NCBI RefSeq assembly: GCF_031755915.1
Contig: NC_083382.1
Coordinates: 14,087,501 to 14,151,500, forward strand
DNA: 64,000 nt
Direction of reading: 5' to 3'
Source of the DNA: Ziziphus jujuba
Taxonomy: Eukaryota; Streptophyta; Magnoliopsida; Rosales; Rhamnaceae
The notes beneath the pieces were generated by a model, which worked only from the letters and a program-made list of their open reading frames with translations, was not told the origin of the DNA and ran no database searches. This document shows, in pieces, positions 1 to 13,400 of the stretch; within the stretch, counting starts at the first letter, position 1; each line of letters starts with the position of its first letter. Made by a program: the position numbers and the translations under genes.

Positions 1-837
1 GGAAATGGAAAACAAAGTGACTCAAGATGCCAAGTAGTTACCCAGTTTGGTGCAAAAGAAAGTAGAATATGATACTGATCAGTAGAATAGCCCTGGAATC
101 ATGGATACATATCTTTCATAGTAAATCAGGCTCGTTCCATTCAAACATGTAATATGATGCTCAAATAAATAAACATATATATAAATATGTAGAGTTCTGT
201 TCTACTGGAAAATGAAGCTAGAATATCTCAAGGTATCTTTGTATTCCACGTTATGTTGTGGAACGTTGAAGTGCTAGGTTTTATCCTTCAAGCAAAAATT
301 TCCCTATATATTTAGGATTTTTATCATAAAAAATATGTAGCCGTCCAAAAAAAATTATGTGATTTCTATACTATCTATTTTTATATTGTCCTTTTACAAA
401 TTTTTAAAACATGGCAAAAATGAATTAATATAATTTTTAAATGATTAATAAAATTTACTGTTTTAGATTTATTATTATTATTATGTTGATCACATATCAA
501 AATGTTTGTTTAAAGGCCATATAAAAATAGATGGTTCAAGATCCATGGATGCCTCTCGCCAGACAATATACTGACGGATATTTTTATTTAGCAACATATC
601 GTCTGACAAAGCATGTTCATTGTAGCAGGATTGATATACGTGTATATATATTTTTCTCCTATATGGAAATCCTGACCATATTATAAATAACAAAATACAT
701 ATAGATAAATATTGCTCTGGACAAAATCTTGTCAAAGATCCCTAAATGAAAGAATTACTATTATACAATCCTACTACACACACACACACACACACATATA
801 TGTGTATATATATATATATGGGGTATCAAAAGGACTT

Positions 838-873
<36 letters not shown>

Positions 874-954
874 CGGGTTGTGGAGGCAGGTGAAAAGCAA
901 GAGATTTGATTGTTGAAAGAAAATTTTGACTTCCAATTAAACGTTAGGTAGTAC
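1..954. other. Intergenic DNA downstream of TPC1
   Basis: I see no supportable gene here. The stretch is AT-rich and holds a CA microsatellite near 771-796 and TA tracts near 800-820 and 841-870. Short open frames exist in this region but resemble no protein family I recognise and have no coding character. Confidence 0.6.
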
Positions 955-960
955 TTTATT
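955..960 (-). terminator. Probable poly(A) signal of TPC1
   Basis: The minus strand reads AATAAA here, about 270 bases past the TPC1 stop codon. That is a usual 3'-UTR length for a plant gene. Other near-matches lie around 1145-1160, so the site actually used is inferred. Confidence 0.4.
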
Positions 961-1228
961 GTAGGAAAAAAAGCAACTGAAACACTGACAAAGCATTCTA
1001 CTTTTTATCTGTTTCACTACACTACAACAAATATTAATCTCACATGTGTATGTGTCGGTACTAAGAAATACAAAAACAAAATATGAGAGAATTTGACGAC
1101 TATTAAACATGGATTTTAAGTACAAGACGAGAAACCCAAACCCCCAAATAAAATAAAATAAAAAAAAGAAGCAAGGCAAGGAGACTACAAGATATTCGTT
1201 AAACCTCAGCATGGAGCAACGATCACAG

Positions 1229-3583
1229 CTATGCATTTGAGCTTTGTGGTTGGTTTAGCTCTGCACTCAACATATGATGGAGAAGCATATCAACTCTTTG
1301 GCTTCGAGACTTTGAGCTGCAGAATACCAAACAAATGGGTCAGACATAGAACTTTAGCTTTAGAATTTAATATTACTGACAGCTTTTCACACTGACAATT
1401 TGCTAGCAGCACTTACCCCACAGATCGTCGTCGATTTCTTGGTTCCCCTTCCTGTATTGAGAATGAAATGTAGAATTAAATGATACCATTCAAGTGAAAA
1501 TTGAATAGGAAAAAAAGTGAGAGGTTTATTGCTAAAGCACCAGGGTAAACAAGTATCTATAAGGAGCAAATACAACTTCAATGGGAGGAAGAACAACTAT
1601 AAGTTTCCAAACAGTGTAAAATTGAGTATTTGAAACTGGCACAAGATCGTATCCGATGCTTCTATGCTAGTTTTGAAAAGAACTTGTATTCATCTAGCTC
1701 GGTGAAACCAGATGATTCTGCAAATCACAGGTAGTTCTATTCTGGGCAATGCTTTTCAGAAGGGCCCAAGCTCAAGTTAATTCCAGAAAGATGTAAGGCA
1801 CTTTCAAATAGTAATTACATGATGTAATTTTGGTGCGTCAAATACTAAAATTAGAGACTTTAAATAATGTCATTATGCGAAAAAAATTGTTTACTTGGTT
1901 TTTCAATTTATAAAAACTAGGTTAAAAATACAGTACTAATGGTACTGACATGGCCTAGACAATTCCAATTAACAGGAGGTAGTCGAGGGCTAGATGGATT
2001 TCTGTGAATGACCACTTGAACATAATCACGTGGACTTTAATTTCTACCAGTGTAGAACCGGTTTTGAAAATCAATACTTGAAGAACCAAATCGTCCACTT
2101 GAATTGGATTGTATGTTTAATTAAGGCTCATCAAGAAACTTACAAGAACTTCACGACCAGGCAGCATCAAATATAAATAGCTACAAACCTTGTCCTCTTC
2201 TTCAGATTTGTCTGAGGATTCAAGATCCATTTCAGCAAAGAAAGCCTCCAAGACAAATGCAATAACCTGCATTCAATCGGAAAGAAACTTCTGGTCACAT
2301 TTCTTTAATTTCTGGACAAGAAAATAAGATTTATGCACAAGAATAAGCAACCACTGGCAAGATAGCTACAAAACTAAAAGGCCGCACATTTTCTCTGTCT
2401 CTAGTTAAGGGTTCCTAACAATTCCTAGGTAAGACCATTCCAATAAATACTCATGTAAAATTACAAGAGTTCTAAATTATAGTACAAGGTCTCAGCTTAG
2501 CAGCCTAACTCGGCTCACTTGTGCATCAACAGCACATACAACATCTAAAACATAGTGAGCATAAATCATAAAATACTGGAGGAACATAGCATAACATACC
2601 AAATTGAACAGCAGCAACACAGTTATTAGATAAAAGCTTATGAAGTAAGCAAGGGTCCAAGAACTTCCTGTCAATTCCTTGTAACTCTGAAATATTGAAA
2701 CAAATGCAATTAGGGACCTAAAGCATTTGAAATAGTCATTGAAGTTTAAGCAATGGTACTACAAAATCCACAGCACAGAATTGGATAGATAAAATGATGA
2801 TAATTGCTTAAAGAATTGTTCCAAGTACATAAATTAGTCCACAATCAGCCGTTTCACATTAAGTGGTCCAGGAACTGCAACACCAAGACATGTGAAGCAC
2901 TGCTATGACACTGAATCTTGCATCGATGTTAGGCAGGACACAAGAAATGTGAAATCTACTATCAAGCTAAGGATCTCAGGGACATGAACACCTTGTAAAG
3001 CTAATATATCATTTCGATTGGCATGCAAGTCCTATGATTGACCTGCCGACCAGCTCAAATTAAGGGGTTCAGCCGAAAGACAGTCTAAGTATTATGACTT
3101 TTCAGATTCCTTATCATGATGTTCGGATTAGACTCTACAAGTAACAACCATACTCAAATGAAATTAGTATTTGACTGCTATTACGTATGGGGGATAATAT
3201 ATGAAGCGTTGCATATTTTATTCACTTGAAAGCATGGTGATGTAGAATGTGAAAAAACATGGCAGAAAATGAGAGAAGGCAAAAAAAAAAAAAAAACACT
3301 GCAATGAAAAGGTTACCTGCATCCACAGTTGCCAGTTTCCCAGGACTACCAAATTGAAAAGTGTCACCATCCCGTTAGGGTAGTCATTAAAGTTGAAAAG
3401 TAAATAACTGATCTATGTTAAGAAAATTCAGTCGTTTGATATTTAACACGGCAGTGCAACTTTTTCAAAAGAAATCAGTATTATAGATTGATTTACAGCA
3501 TATCACAATTATAACAAGTACTAAGCAAAGAACATAATCTCAATTTTATATATATCTGTCAGACAAGGAAAGCTACTGTATTA

Positions 3584-3625
<42 letters not shown>

Positions 3626-6600
3626 AAAAATAAAAATAAAAATAATAATAAATAAATAAAAGGTGATAAGAATGATTTTTGCCAAACACAGAGGATACTC
3701 ATTTTCAGCAAGAGCCGTTGCTTCCAATTTGGGATTTCCATCATTAACAATCCCACCAAAAAGCTATAATGTAAAGGAAAAAAACAACAACATAGGTTAT
3801 CTTGCAAGAATAATAAAAAGGCAGAAAATCAAACAAAGTAGAGTCACTGGTCAACATCTATCACATAAATCTTTCTCCTTTTAAATTAATTGTCAATAAG
3901 AGCAAGCAGGTGAAGATAGCAGCAGTTTTTACCTGTACACCAAGAGAGCAATATATACAGAGGACACAAAATATGATCCCCAGGTACGGCATCAAACTCG
4001 GTATGAGGGTTAAGAATGTGGCAACAAAGGCTCGATATTGCTTGACATGCATCAGTATCCTTATCAGTCGTAACATTCTTATAAGGAGAAGGTATCGAAT
4101 CCTGTCAAGAAAATTTTAGTGGCAGTTAAAAGCATGTATTCTTGAACTTGTGAAGTTGATTACACTACAATAGTCTCTAAAATAAACAACAAATTTTCAG
4201 ATCAGCACAGTTCAGTCTGCATTGGACTAGAAATAAGAAAGTAATAATATACCCATTCTTGATGAAGATAGAATGATTCTAAATATTTATTCAAAACAAA
4301 ATTAAGACTCATATACGTGTGAAAGAAAAAGTCCTACCATTCTCCATTTGAAAGAAACGTTAGTCCTTGCGGGGAAATGAAAGTTATAGTTTCTACGATA
4401 ACTGCAAATGTTGTAATCATTAGTCACAGTAGTAAAATGTAGCCTAACATAAACATAAAGCTACTACAGAAACACAAACTTTTTCATATAAAATCCAAAA
4501 GGGCCAAGTTCACTTGGTCAGAATAATAATTTCTTGACCTGGCATACAGAAAATTATCCTTTAGTCCCAATTAGACGGTACCGAGGGAAATAATAAGAAA
4601 GATACATGACTTCCGTTTTCTTTTTTCCTTTTTTTCTTTTTCTTTTTTTTCTTTTTTTTTTTTTTCCAGATAATAAGATGCATGACTATTGTAATGCTAG
4701 AGATGAAAGATAATTATCGAAGTTAATGCTCTTGTAAATGACATCTTCAACTCCCATGTCTTCCAATTTTCCTGATTTTATTGATTCTTTGCTCTTTTGT
4801 TTTTGTTTTGCTTTTTTTTTTTTTTTTTGCTTTTTTCTTCTCTTTTTTAATGTATTTTAGTAAATGGCTTGTTTACCAAATTTTTTTAGTTTTGTAATAT
4901 AATGTCAAAAAATAAAATTTTACAACAAACATCACAGAAACAAATTTTCAAGCAGTTACCTATAATCCATGTGATGAGAAAATCGAAACGATTTTGACCA
5001 TCTCTCCAATAGTTCTCAAATCCATATGAATAGACTTTCAGAGCCATTTCTATGACGTATATCCATCCTGTGGTAAAGAAGCAACTTATCAGCTATACAT
5101 AAAGAAACTAACTTATCAGCTATACATAAAGAAACTAAGTTAATCGGCATGTCTGTACCAATTTGAAAGGAAAAGCATACTGTAAAGTACAATATCATCA
5201 AGTTAACTGATCAAACCAGCAGAACGGGTGCAATTAGCTAAGATAGCATACATTATTATATTCCATTTCTTACTCCACAAGTATAATAATTATTATACTC
5301 CATTTCTTACTCTTCAAGATATTTGTGTTCAGACTGAACATAAGGCATAGCCATTGTTTTACTACCATATGAATGTAAATAATCGACAATAATCAAACAC
5401 ATACGTGACAACGAGCTAGCTCATCAGCAGTGGTACCATACATCTGAAGAAGCGGAAGATAGATAAATAGGATAATATTTGACTGTTGAGGGAAGAGAAA
5501 TTTGGACCACTAAACAAATGTTTTCAAGCCACCCCCAAACAGACACCAATCACATCAACCTAAGTTGAAATCTATGAATAAACATGTGTCTACCAGTTTT
5601 TCAATAACAAAATAATTGAATGGACCCAATCTTTATTTCTTTTCCTCTTTGGTAGAAAGCAATATATCAACCCTTCTCCAAAACTATCAACAAACATACA
5701 TCTTCCAGTGTCATAGTGACATAAGAGGATCATATGGGCCCAAAGTATTTGGTTTCTTTTCCCCTTAGTAGTACATATTGAATTCAATTTAGCCACACCA
5801 TCAAATCCTTAGATAGTGCCAAATTTCAGTACCCCAGCTTTAACCATTCTCCTGTTTAATAATCTCATTGTATCAAATTCCAAAAATAGAATTGATGTTG
5901 TTTCTGAGCATCTTACATGAGTACCAGAAAAATTATTAATTGCGATCATAGAATTGTTCATAGAATTTTGAGCTTCAGTTAAATATCCATAAAATAAAAA
6001 AATAAAAAATAAAAAATAAAAACCGTAATACTCAATTAGCTACCAAAAATTAAAATCAACCACCCAAAAGATGGCCAAACACTAATGAACATAAACATAT
6101 TATATATATGGACATTCTTAAAGTCCTCTTTTCAATTATTGGACACTGAATTTCATTAATAAAACCATATAGTAGCTGGAAAAACAAAGCGTTGTTCAAA
6201 AGTCAAGCATTCAACATGAAAAATCATACAACCTACAAAAGTAGTACCACACTTCCACGTGAAAAAAATGTTGGTAGTAACAAAGGATAGTGGCCAAAAA
6301 AAGAAAAGAAAAATGCCTACGCATGCCCTTACCAAAGACAAACTCCACCTCTTGCCACACTTTCTGACCAGAGCTGTTTTCTATATCAAGCTGCAAATCA
6401 AACAGCATTTATAATTAAAAATGCTTCAAAATTAAGTTCGATATATAAAGTCCAAAATGAAGTATCTATAAAAGGTTAAGAGTAACACTTAAGAATGTCT
6501 TCAATTTCAGATCATACCGTTGTTTCGATAATAACAGCAACAAAATTCACGATGAGAATGACGGATATTATGTATCCGAATTTGGGGCCCCGTACAAAGG

Positions 6601-7465
6601 CCTTCAACTTTTCAGATAAGGGTGAATGGTACCATGATGGAAACTTTTCGAAACAAGATGGCTGCAAACAGAATGCACAGTGTCATAGGTGCAGCCTACA
6701 AGTTCTTAATGATTCATTAATGTATTATAGAAACTTCACATGCATAAAAAAAGCAATTTAGTCTTACTGTATCCTCTTTGTGGAATCTTAGAGCAATGGC
6801 ATTGCAAAGGTCATTAAATTCATCTAAGTTGATCTGCAATGTAGTGGATAAAGTCCATGAAGCCAATCAGAGAGGCATAAAACAAGATACACCAATAACT
6901 GAATGATGTTATATGTTTGCATAGAACAAGATATGACAATAACTAAATGATCTTACATGTTTTTCTTAAACTAATTTGTAATACCCTTTACTATGGATTG
7001 TGTTTCATCAGAGAGAAATCAAATTCATATTTTGTGATTAAATTAATAAGTAAACATTCATATTCAAAGAATTTAAACCAATCAGCATACCCTGAAGTCC
7101 CGTGTATCATCCAGTTCATCAAATATCAACTGAAATTCTTCTCTTGATATTTTCGGTAAAGTCCTAAATGAAATATAAAAACCATGCAAATTAGTTCAAA
7201 CAACAATGCATAAGACAGACCTAAAGAAAATAGATAGTGCCTGTGGCTTCTAGTGCCTTCTGGTCACCCAAATGGTTTTTCATAATAATGGACGGCCAGC
7301 AGTAACTATATTTAATGTTTAAAGCATTTATTTCATAACGAGAATAGGATTTTCTTCAACTACAGATATATTAATAAATAGATTGCTATTTTTATCCTGG
7401 ATACATGAAAGGTCAAAAGGTATTTGAAAATATAATGAATCTCCCTTAAATATTGATGATTCTTT

Positions 7466-7496
<31 letters not shown>

Positions 7497-10400
7497 ATGG
7501 TAGTGGCAGCATTAATACCTGTAATTATTCAGTTCCTCAAAGAGCTGAATGCACTGCTCCTTTTTTATATATCCAACACTCTGTCGAGCATACAAAAACA
7601 AGGATCAAAATGATATGCAATGATATGAAAATTGAAGAAAAGGATCAAACAAAAAGAAAAGCGACCACATTCAAATATAGAAGAAACTACGCTACAGTGT
7701 CAACCATATAAAAATAATTTGTAACCAAATTTGACAGCAAACATCAGTGATCTGAGGTAGGGATCTATTATTCTTTACCAATAAAATAAGTACCTTTTCA
7801 TCTATTATCACCTTTGAGACCTGCTAGATTAGTACTTCAAGCAAACAAAGAGCGTTTGGACATTTTCATGATTGGTATAAAACAATCCATTTCCTAGTCC
7901 TGACCTACATACCCTAACAAAGCCTCATTATTTAAGGTAAGCACAGATTCTGAAATCATTATAGAGACCACAACTGCAGAAATCGACTTCATACACATTT
8001 TCACTATTATTATATACCTTGGTCGATTTAATTTAACTCCAGTATGATACATGGTTTCAATTTAATCGAACTCCACTATAATACATGGTTGCCTATGCCA
8101 TCCTCTTTTTTCTTTCCTTGGTAAGTAGTACATTCTTTCAATAATGACACAAAAAGGGTGGCAACACATGAAGTGCGAAAGAGGGACACCAAAAAGAAAA
8201 CAGTTTGATGAAAACATAAAGTTAAGTGTTCAGATTATATAAGAAAAAAGGAGGAAAAGAAGAAAAATAAGACCAATTATAAGCAGACACACACTAAAAG
8301 TGCAATTGTTGAAACATGTTCTTCAACCGCCAAGAGCTTTAGATAATCATTTAATGAACAGCCACATTAACTTGATATGATATCTTGTAAGTGAAGAAGG
8401 TCAAGCAAAGCATGTTGGAAGGCATAAACTATGGAGTTTCAACCAATAAGCTATTGGTTACTTACATTTTTATCTAATAAATTAAAAGCTTTTTCCAGTA
8501 TCCTCTTCCTCATATGATCCATCTCAGAAACTTCCTTTACAAGCTGCAAAGAAAAGAAATACTTAAATGTATATGCATTCAAATTCGTTTTTGAGACACA
8601 AGAAAAAACTGAATAAAATAATGTAGTAAACATACAGCAGCTAAAAATTCCAAAACTAACATCAAAAGCTGCATAGATGTTACAACTTGCATGATAAAAG
8701 AGAGACATAAAAGACAAATACATTATATATTAACTTTTGAAGCTATCATAAAACAGAAAGGATAATGTGTACTAAAAGTAAACTCAGGCATAAATTACAA
8801 AACAAACCATACCTGAACTTTGAAGCTATCATATACAACGGCAAGGATCAAGTTAGTTACAAAGTAAACTCCCAACAACACGTAGAGAACAAAAAATATG
8901 GAAAACCAACGTGAAGACCTAGAGAAGAAAATAGAACTCCATTAGACTGTGAGATCAAAGATCAGAAACCATGAGTTGAAACTTCACACCGTCAAACACA
9001 CAAGCTGTGAGATTTTTAAATGCTCAACATCTCTCAACCAGTATAAAACCTAAAATACTCAACATTGTCAATTAAGCTGGAGGGAAAAAGTTTTTAAAAT
9101 ATAAATAAAAGATTAATGGCAGAATAGATGAACACAAAGGAAAATAATATTGACCAAAGTGGAACAAGAAAGGCCCATGAGTAATTGTGTAGGGAAACAA
9201 TAACAAATTTGCTTTGTCTAACACAACAGATATTATAATTCTAATCTACAAAGAGATGTTATTTAACCACAAAAAAAAAAATGAAACAGAATTTTTTAAA
9301 AAATAATTTTAACCATATAAAAAGTAATTTTTAACTACATTCAAAGAAATTACGCTACATTGTCAACCATATAAAAAATAATTTTTAATCAAATTTGACA
9401 GGAAACATCAGTGATCTGAGGTAGAGATCTATTATTCTTTACCAATAAAATAAGTAACTTTTCATCTATTATCTCCTTTGAGACCTGCCAGATTAGTACT
9501 TCAAGTAAACAAAGAGCATTTGGAAGTTTTCATGATTGGTATAAAACAATCCATTTCCTAGTCCTGACCTACATACCCTAACAAAGCCTCATTATTTAAG
9601 GTAAGCATAGATTTTGAAATCATTATAGAAACCATAACTGCAGAAATCGACTTCATAACCATAAGCAGGTAAATAATTCTTTCTCAAAATAAAAATACAC
9701 AACTTAAAAGAGAATTTTAAGAATTAAATATTTCCAAGGTAATTAATTAACAAATATTTCTCAATTTAGCCACAAAAGAATTGTGAATTAACAAGCTAAT
9801 CACTTTTCAAGGTGATACTCACTTGTATGCAGGTATCCAGACGTCAGGATTGTTGGATGTGGTGAATAAAACAAACATCTGATACACTGTTGTACCATAT
9901 GAAGTAAATACTGTTTTTCCCTGTTGGGTGTCCTCAAACATGACATATGCTACCCAACTGGAAAGGAGAAGAAACAAAAGCCCCAGAGCCTGCAATGAAG
10001 AAAAGCAAAAAGTTAGCATAAGAAGGAAAGTGACACAAAAATGAAAGAGATTTGAATCAGAATAGGTTCAAAGGGAGTCATAATATCTCATAATCATTAC
10101 AAGCTAAAAACATGGTAACAATTATTACAAATATAGCAATCAAAGCATCAACATATGCAGGTTTAACAAAGGGTTGTGACGAACCAAGACATTTAAGTAT
10201 GTGCCAAGCATTCCAGCCAGGATGAGGATCGTTGATCGTAATTCCCTAGTAAAAAAAAAAAATTAGTAATTAAAAAATAAGCAGCTAACTAATTATAACA
10301 ATTTACAGCTAAAATAGAGAGACAACTGAGAGACATATTACAGGAAGACAGTATCAAATTGAATATACTTAAATAGTCTAAGATTTAACAATAGAGAGAC

Positions 10401-13400
10401 AACCGATAGACAGACTGACATATTACAGAAAGACAGTATCAAATTGAATATACTTAAATTGTCTAAGATTTAAAAATACAAATATAAATCGTGCATCAAA
10501 TAGGTTAGGCACATTATATTTGTATCCAAAGAACGGTGCACACTCCAAAACTTCTATTATTTAGCACCATTAACAGTTTCTAGGAACACAACACCAACCT
10601 ATAGGTTGCTGTGCCATTGGAATTTAGTTTATGACCTCTAATCATATCATTAGAGTACCCCCTTTATTGCATCAAGTTAAAAAAACAAGGGGAACAGAAA
10701 AAACACCTTAAGGTGTAACAAATATCTAGACCATAAAATGGTTTCCCAAAATATAAAAAAATAGACCATACAACAAGAAAAAAATGTCAATTTCTAGACA
10801 TTTTACTTCCAAATGTATGATCATTTTTGTTTTCATTGCACTCCCAAAATCTCATCCTCTTATTGGTATATCAAATAATTATTGTGTATAGCGAGACAAG
10901 ATGGTTAAACTATCACGAAAGCTCTTCCTGTACACTAGGTCAGAATTATTCAACTAAATCGGATATAACTTTATACATCCACCATTAACTTTAAAGAAAA
11001 GGGGAAAAATGGGTTTTAATGCAAAATACCTAGTATTCAAGATGAAAAATATAACTCTGATGTACGGTGCAATCCTCAAAGGAAGTGAATTAAAAGCCAC
11101 TGGCGACAAATAGAGAGCATCAACCACTATATCGGCAACCAAAATTAATAGGCAAACTACCTGAAAAATATCAAAAAGAAAAAGGAAATTATAGCCAAAC
11201 TTACAGATAAGCAAAAAACCATGAAATTTTTGCATTTCTTTTATTTTGGTTCATGTCTATATCTCACTTCTTTCTTTCTGGGTCTGAAAACAATATGTTG
11301 TTCAAACTAAATTGTTCAGTAGAACAAGAATAATAAAATAGATTATTATGATATGTAAGCCATTGCAACATATGCTAGAAAGATGCACTGTCGGCCTACT
11401 TTTAGCATCTCATTCTTGTGGTTCTTTTATATTTACCCAAAGTAATCCACATTCTTTGGCACCATAGGAAAGCCACACCATAGCCATACTCACAGATAAG
11501 CAAAAAACCATTAAGTTTTTACATTTCTTTTATTTTAGTTCGTGTCTAAAATTCACTTCTTTCGTTCTGGGTCTGAAAACGATATGTTGTTCAAACTAAA
11601 TTGTTCAGTAATCCAAAACTAAATTATGGTTTACCAAAAGTAATCCACATTTGTAGGCACTATAAGAAAGCCAACATCTTGCATGGGGCTTCCTTTTACC
11701 TGAAGACCAGTAACATCCAACTACAGAAAAAACAGAATCCTAGATCAGTACCACCCTTCATCACCAAAAGAATCACTAAAGACATCAACAAATCTTAGAT
11801 GAGAAATCTCCACCTAATCCATTCCCATAACAAAACCCTTGATCTTAGAAAAAATCCTTAGCCTTGTTGGTCTACTTAAGACACCAACAAACAAGATAAA
11901 AATAAAAAATAAAAAAGTGACAGCAGATCACCTTGCATCAACTTTCTAGACACTCTTGAAAATTTGAATTTATCCATCTTCTCTACCAATTACTAAAACC
12001 TTCTTTTACATCATAAACCCTCAAAAATCTCAATATACTCTATCCAAAGCTTTTTCAAAATCAATTTTTAAAGACAATTCCTTCCTTACCTTCGCTCCTC
12101 TAGGTTTCTGTATTGACCAAAAAGCTATATCAAATATATGTCTTCCCTAAGAAAAAGTTCCTTGGGGAAAGGAAACTGTGTCTCTACAGCACCTCTTTAA
12201 ACCTAACGATAAGAAACTTGACTAAAAAATTTATACCGACATAAAACAAGCTTATTGGCCACATGTACAGAATCCAACTTCTTGGAAATCAGACAAATGA
12301 AAGTAGAATTGGTCCATGCATTAGCCACTCCGCTGTCATAAAGCTACAGGAAAACCTTCAACAAGTATTCTCTTATGATACTCCATCAGGACATGGTCAT
12401 TTTCTACCACAACAATCAAAAATTAACTACGTAACATCTTCTTCTTCATATAGTTGCTATAACCAAATGGCTTATCATCCAAAATTGCATAGGATTCCAA
12501 CCTCCACAAAGCCCATCTCTAACTGGGATAGAAGGACATAAAAATTCACTTTTTCCTCCTCTTATGTTCTTGTCATCAGTACTTATTAACCCATCATCCA
12601 GTTAAAATATATCCATAGTATTTCTAGTCCTTAAATAGAACCTTTTTTTTTGCTACAAGTCCTTACAGAGCATTCTAGTGAGAGAGGGAAAAAAAAAAAA
12701 AAAAAAAAAGAACTTTGGATTACCCTCTCTTAGCCATTATACCTAACCTTTATGTTTCCAAAAGATATTTTCTTCGCAAACCATTTTCTCATACCTATCC
12801 TTCAACAAAGAATCATAAGTGTTCAACATCACATATAGAAACAAGACATAGGGGAAATTATATTTTGAATCATGTGATTTGGTAGCCTTTTTACTTTATC
12901 CTATTCACCATAATTTTTAACATGGTGAAGATTTTGTAAGCTAACAAATAACAGATCTCCATTAAGAAAGAATAAAATCACATATAACCGGGAATGAAAC
13001 CAAGTACCTTAAATCGATTAACATTACTTTTCCAAAAGATAAATCCCTCATACAAAATTGGAAAGAAAGTATGCGTCATGAGTATGAGAAATGTTATTGC
13101 CTGCACAATAAAGAAGAAATTCATTTGCTCGTAAATGCTAGCTAGTATATATTATATCATAATGAAGGCAACAAAAATAATGTCCAAATTTTATGAACTA
13201 GGATGAGAAACTCAAAAGAACAATGCCATTGACCATCCCCATGAAAGGACTACTCAGTAATTCATACCATTAGTAACATGAGAAATGACTAGAATCTTTT
13301 AAATGTTATTTCCTATGCATTTGACAAAATCCATAATCAGATGCATGTTCTCTGATATATATACACACACACACACACACATATGTAATCCTCCATGTTC

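Noticed and set aside
3590..3625. CA repeat block considered as a CRISPR-like or regulatory array
   Set aside because: It is a simple dinucleotide microsatellite without spacers. CRISPR arrays are not expected in plant nuclear DNA.
3559..3807. Minus-strand open frame rich in Cys-Val repeats
   Set aside because: It reads a CA microsatellite in a TPC1 intron and the wrong frame of exon 18.
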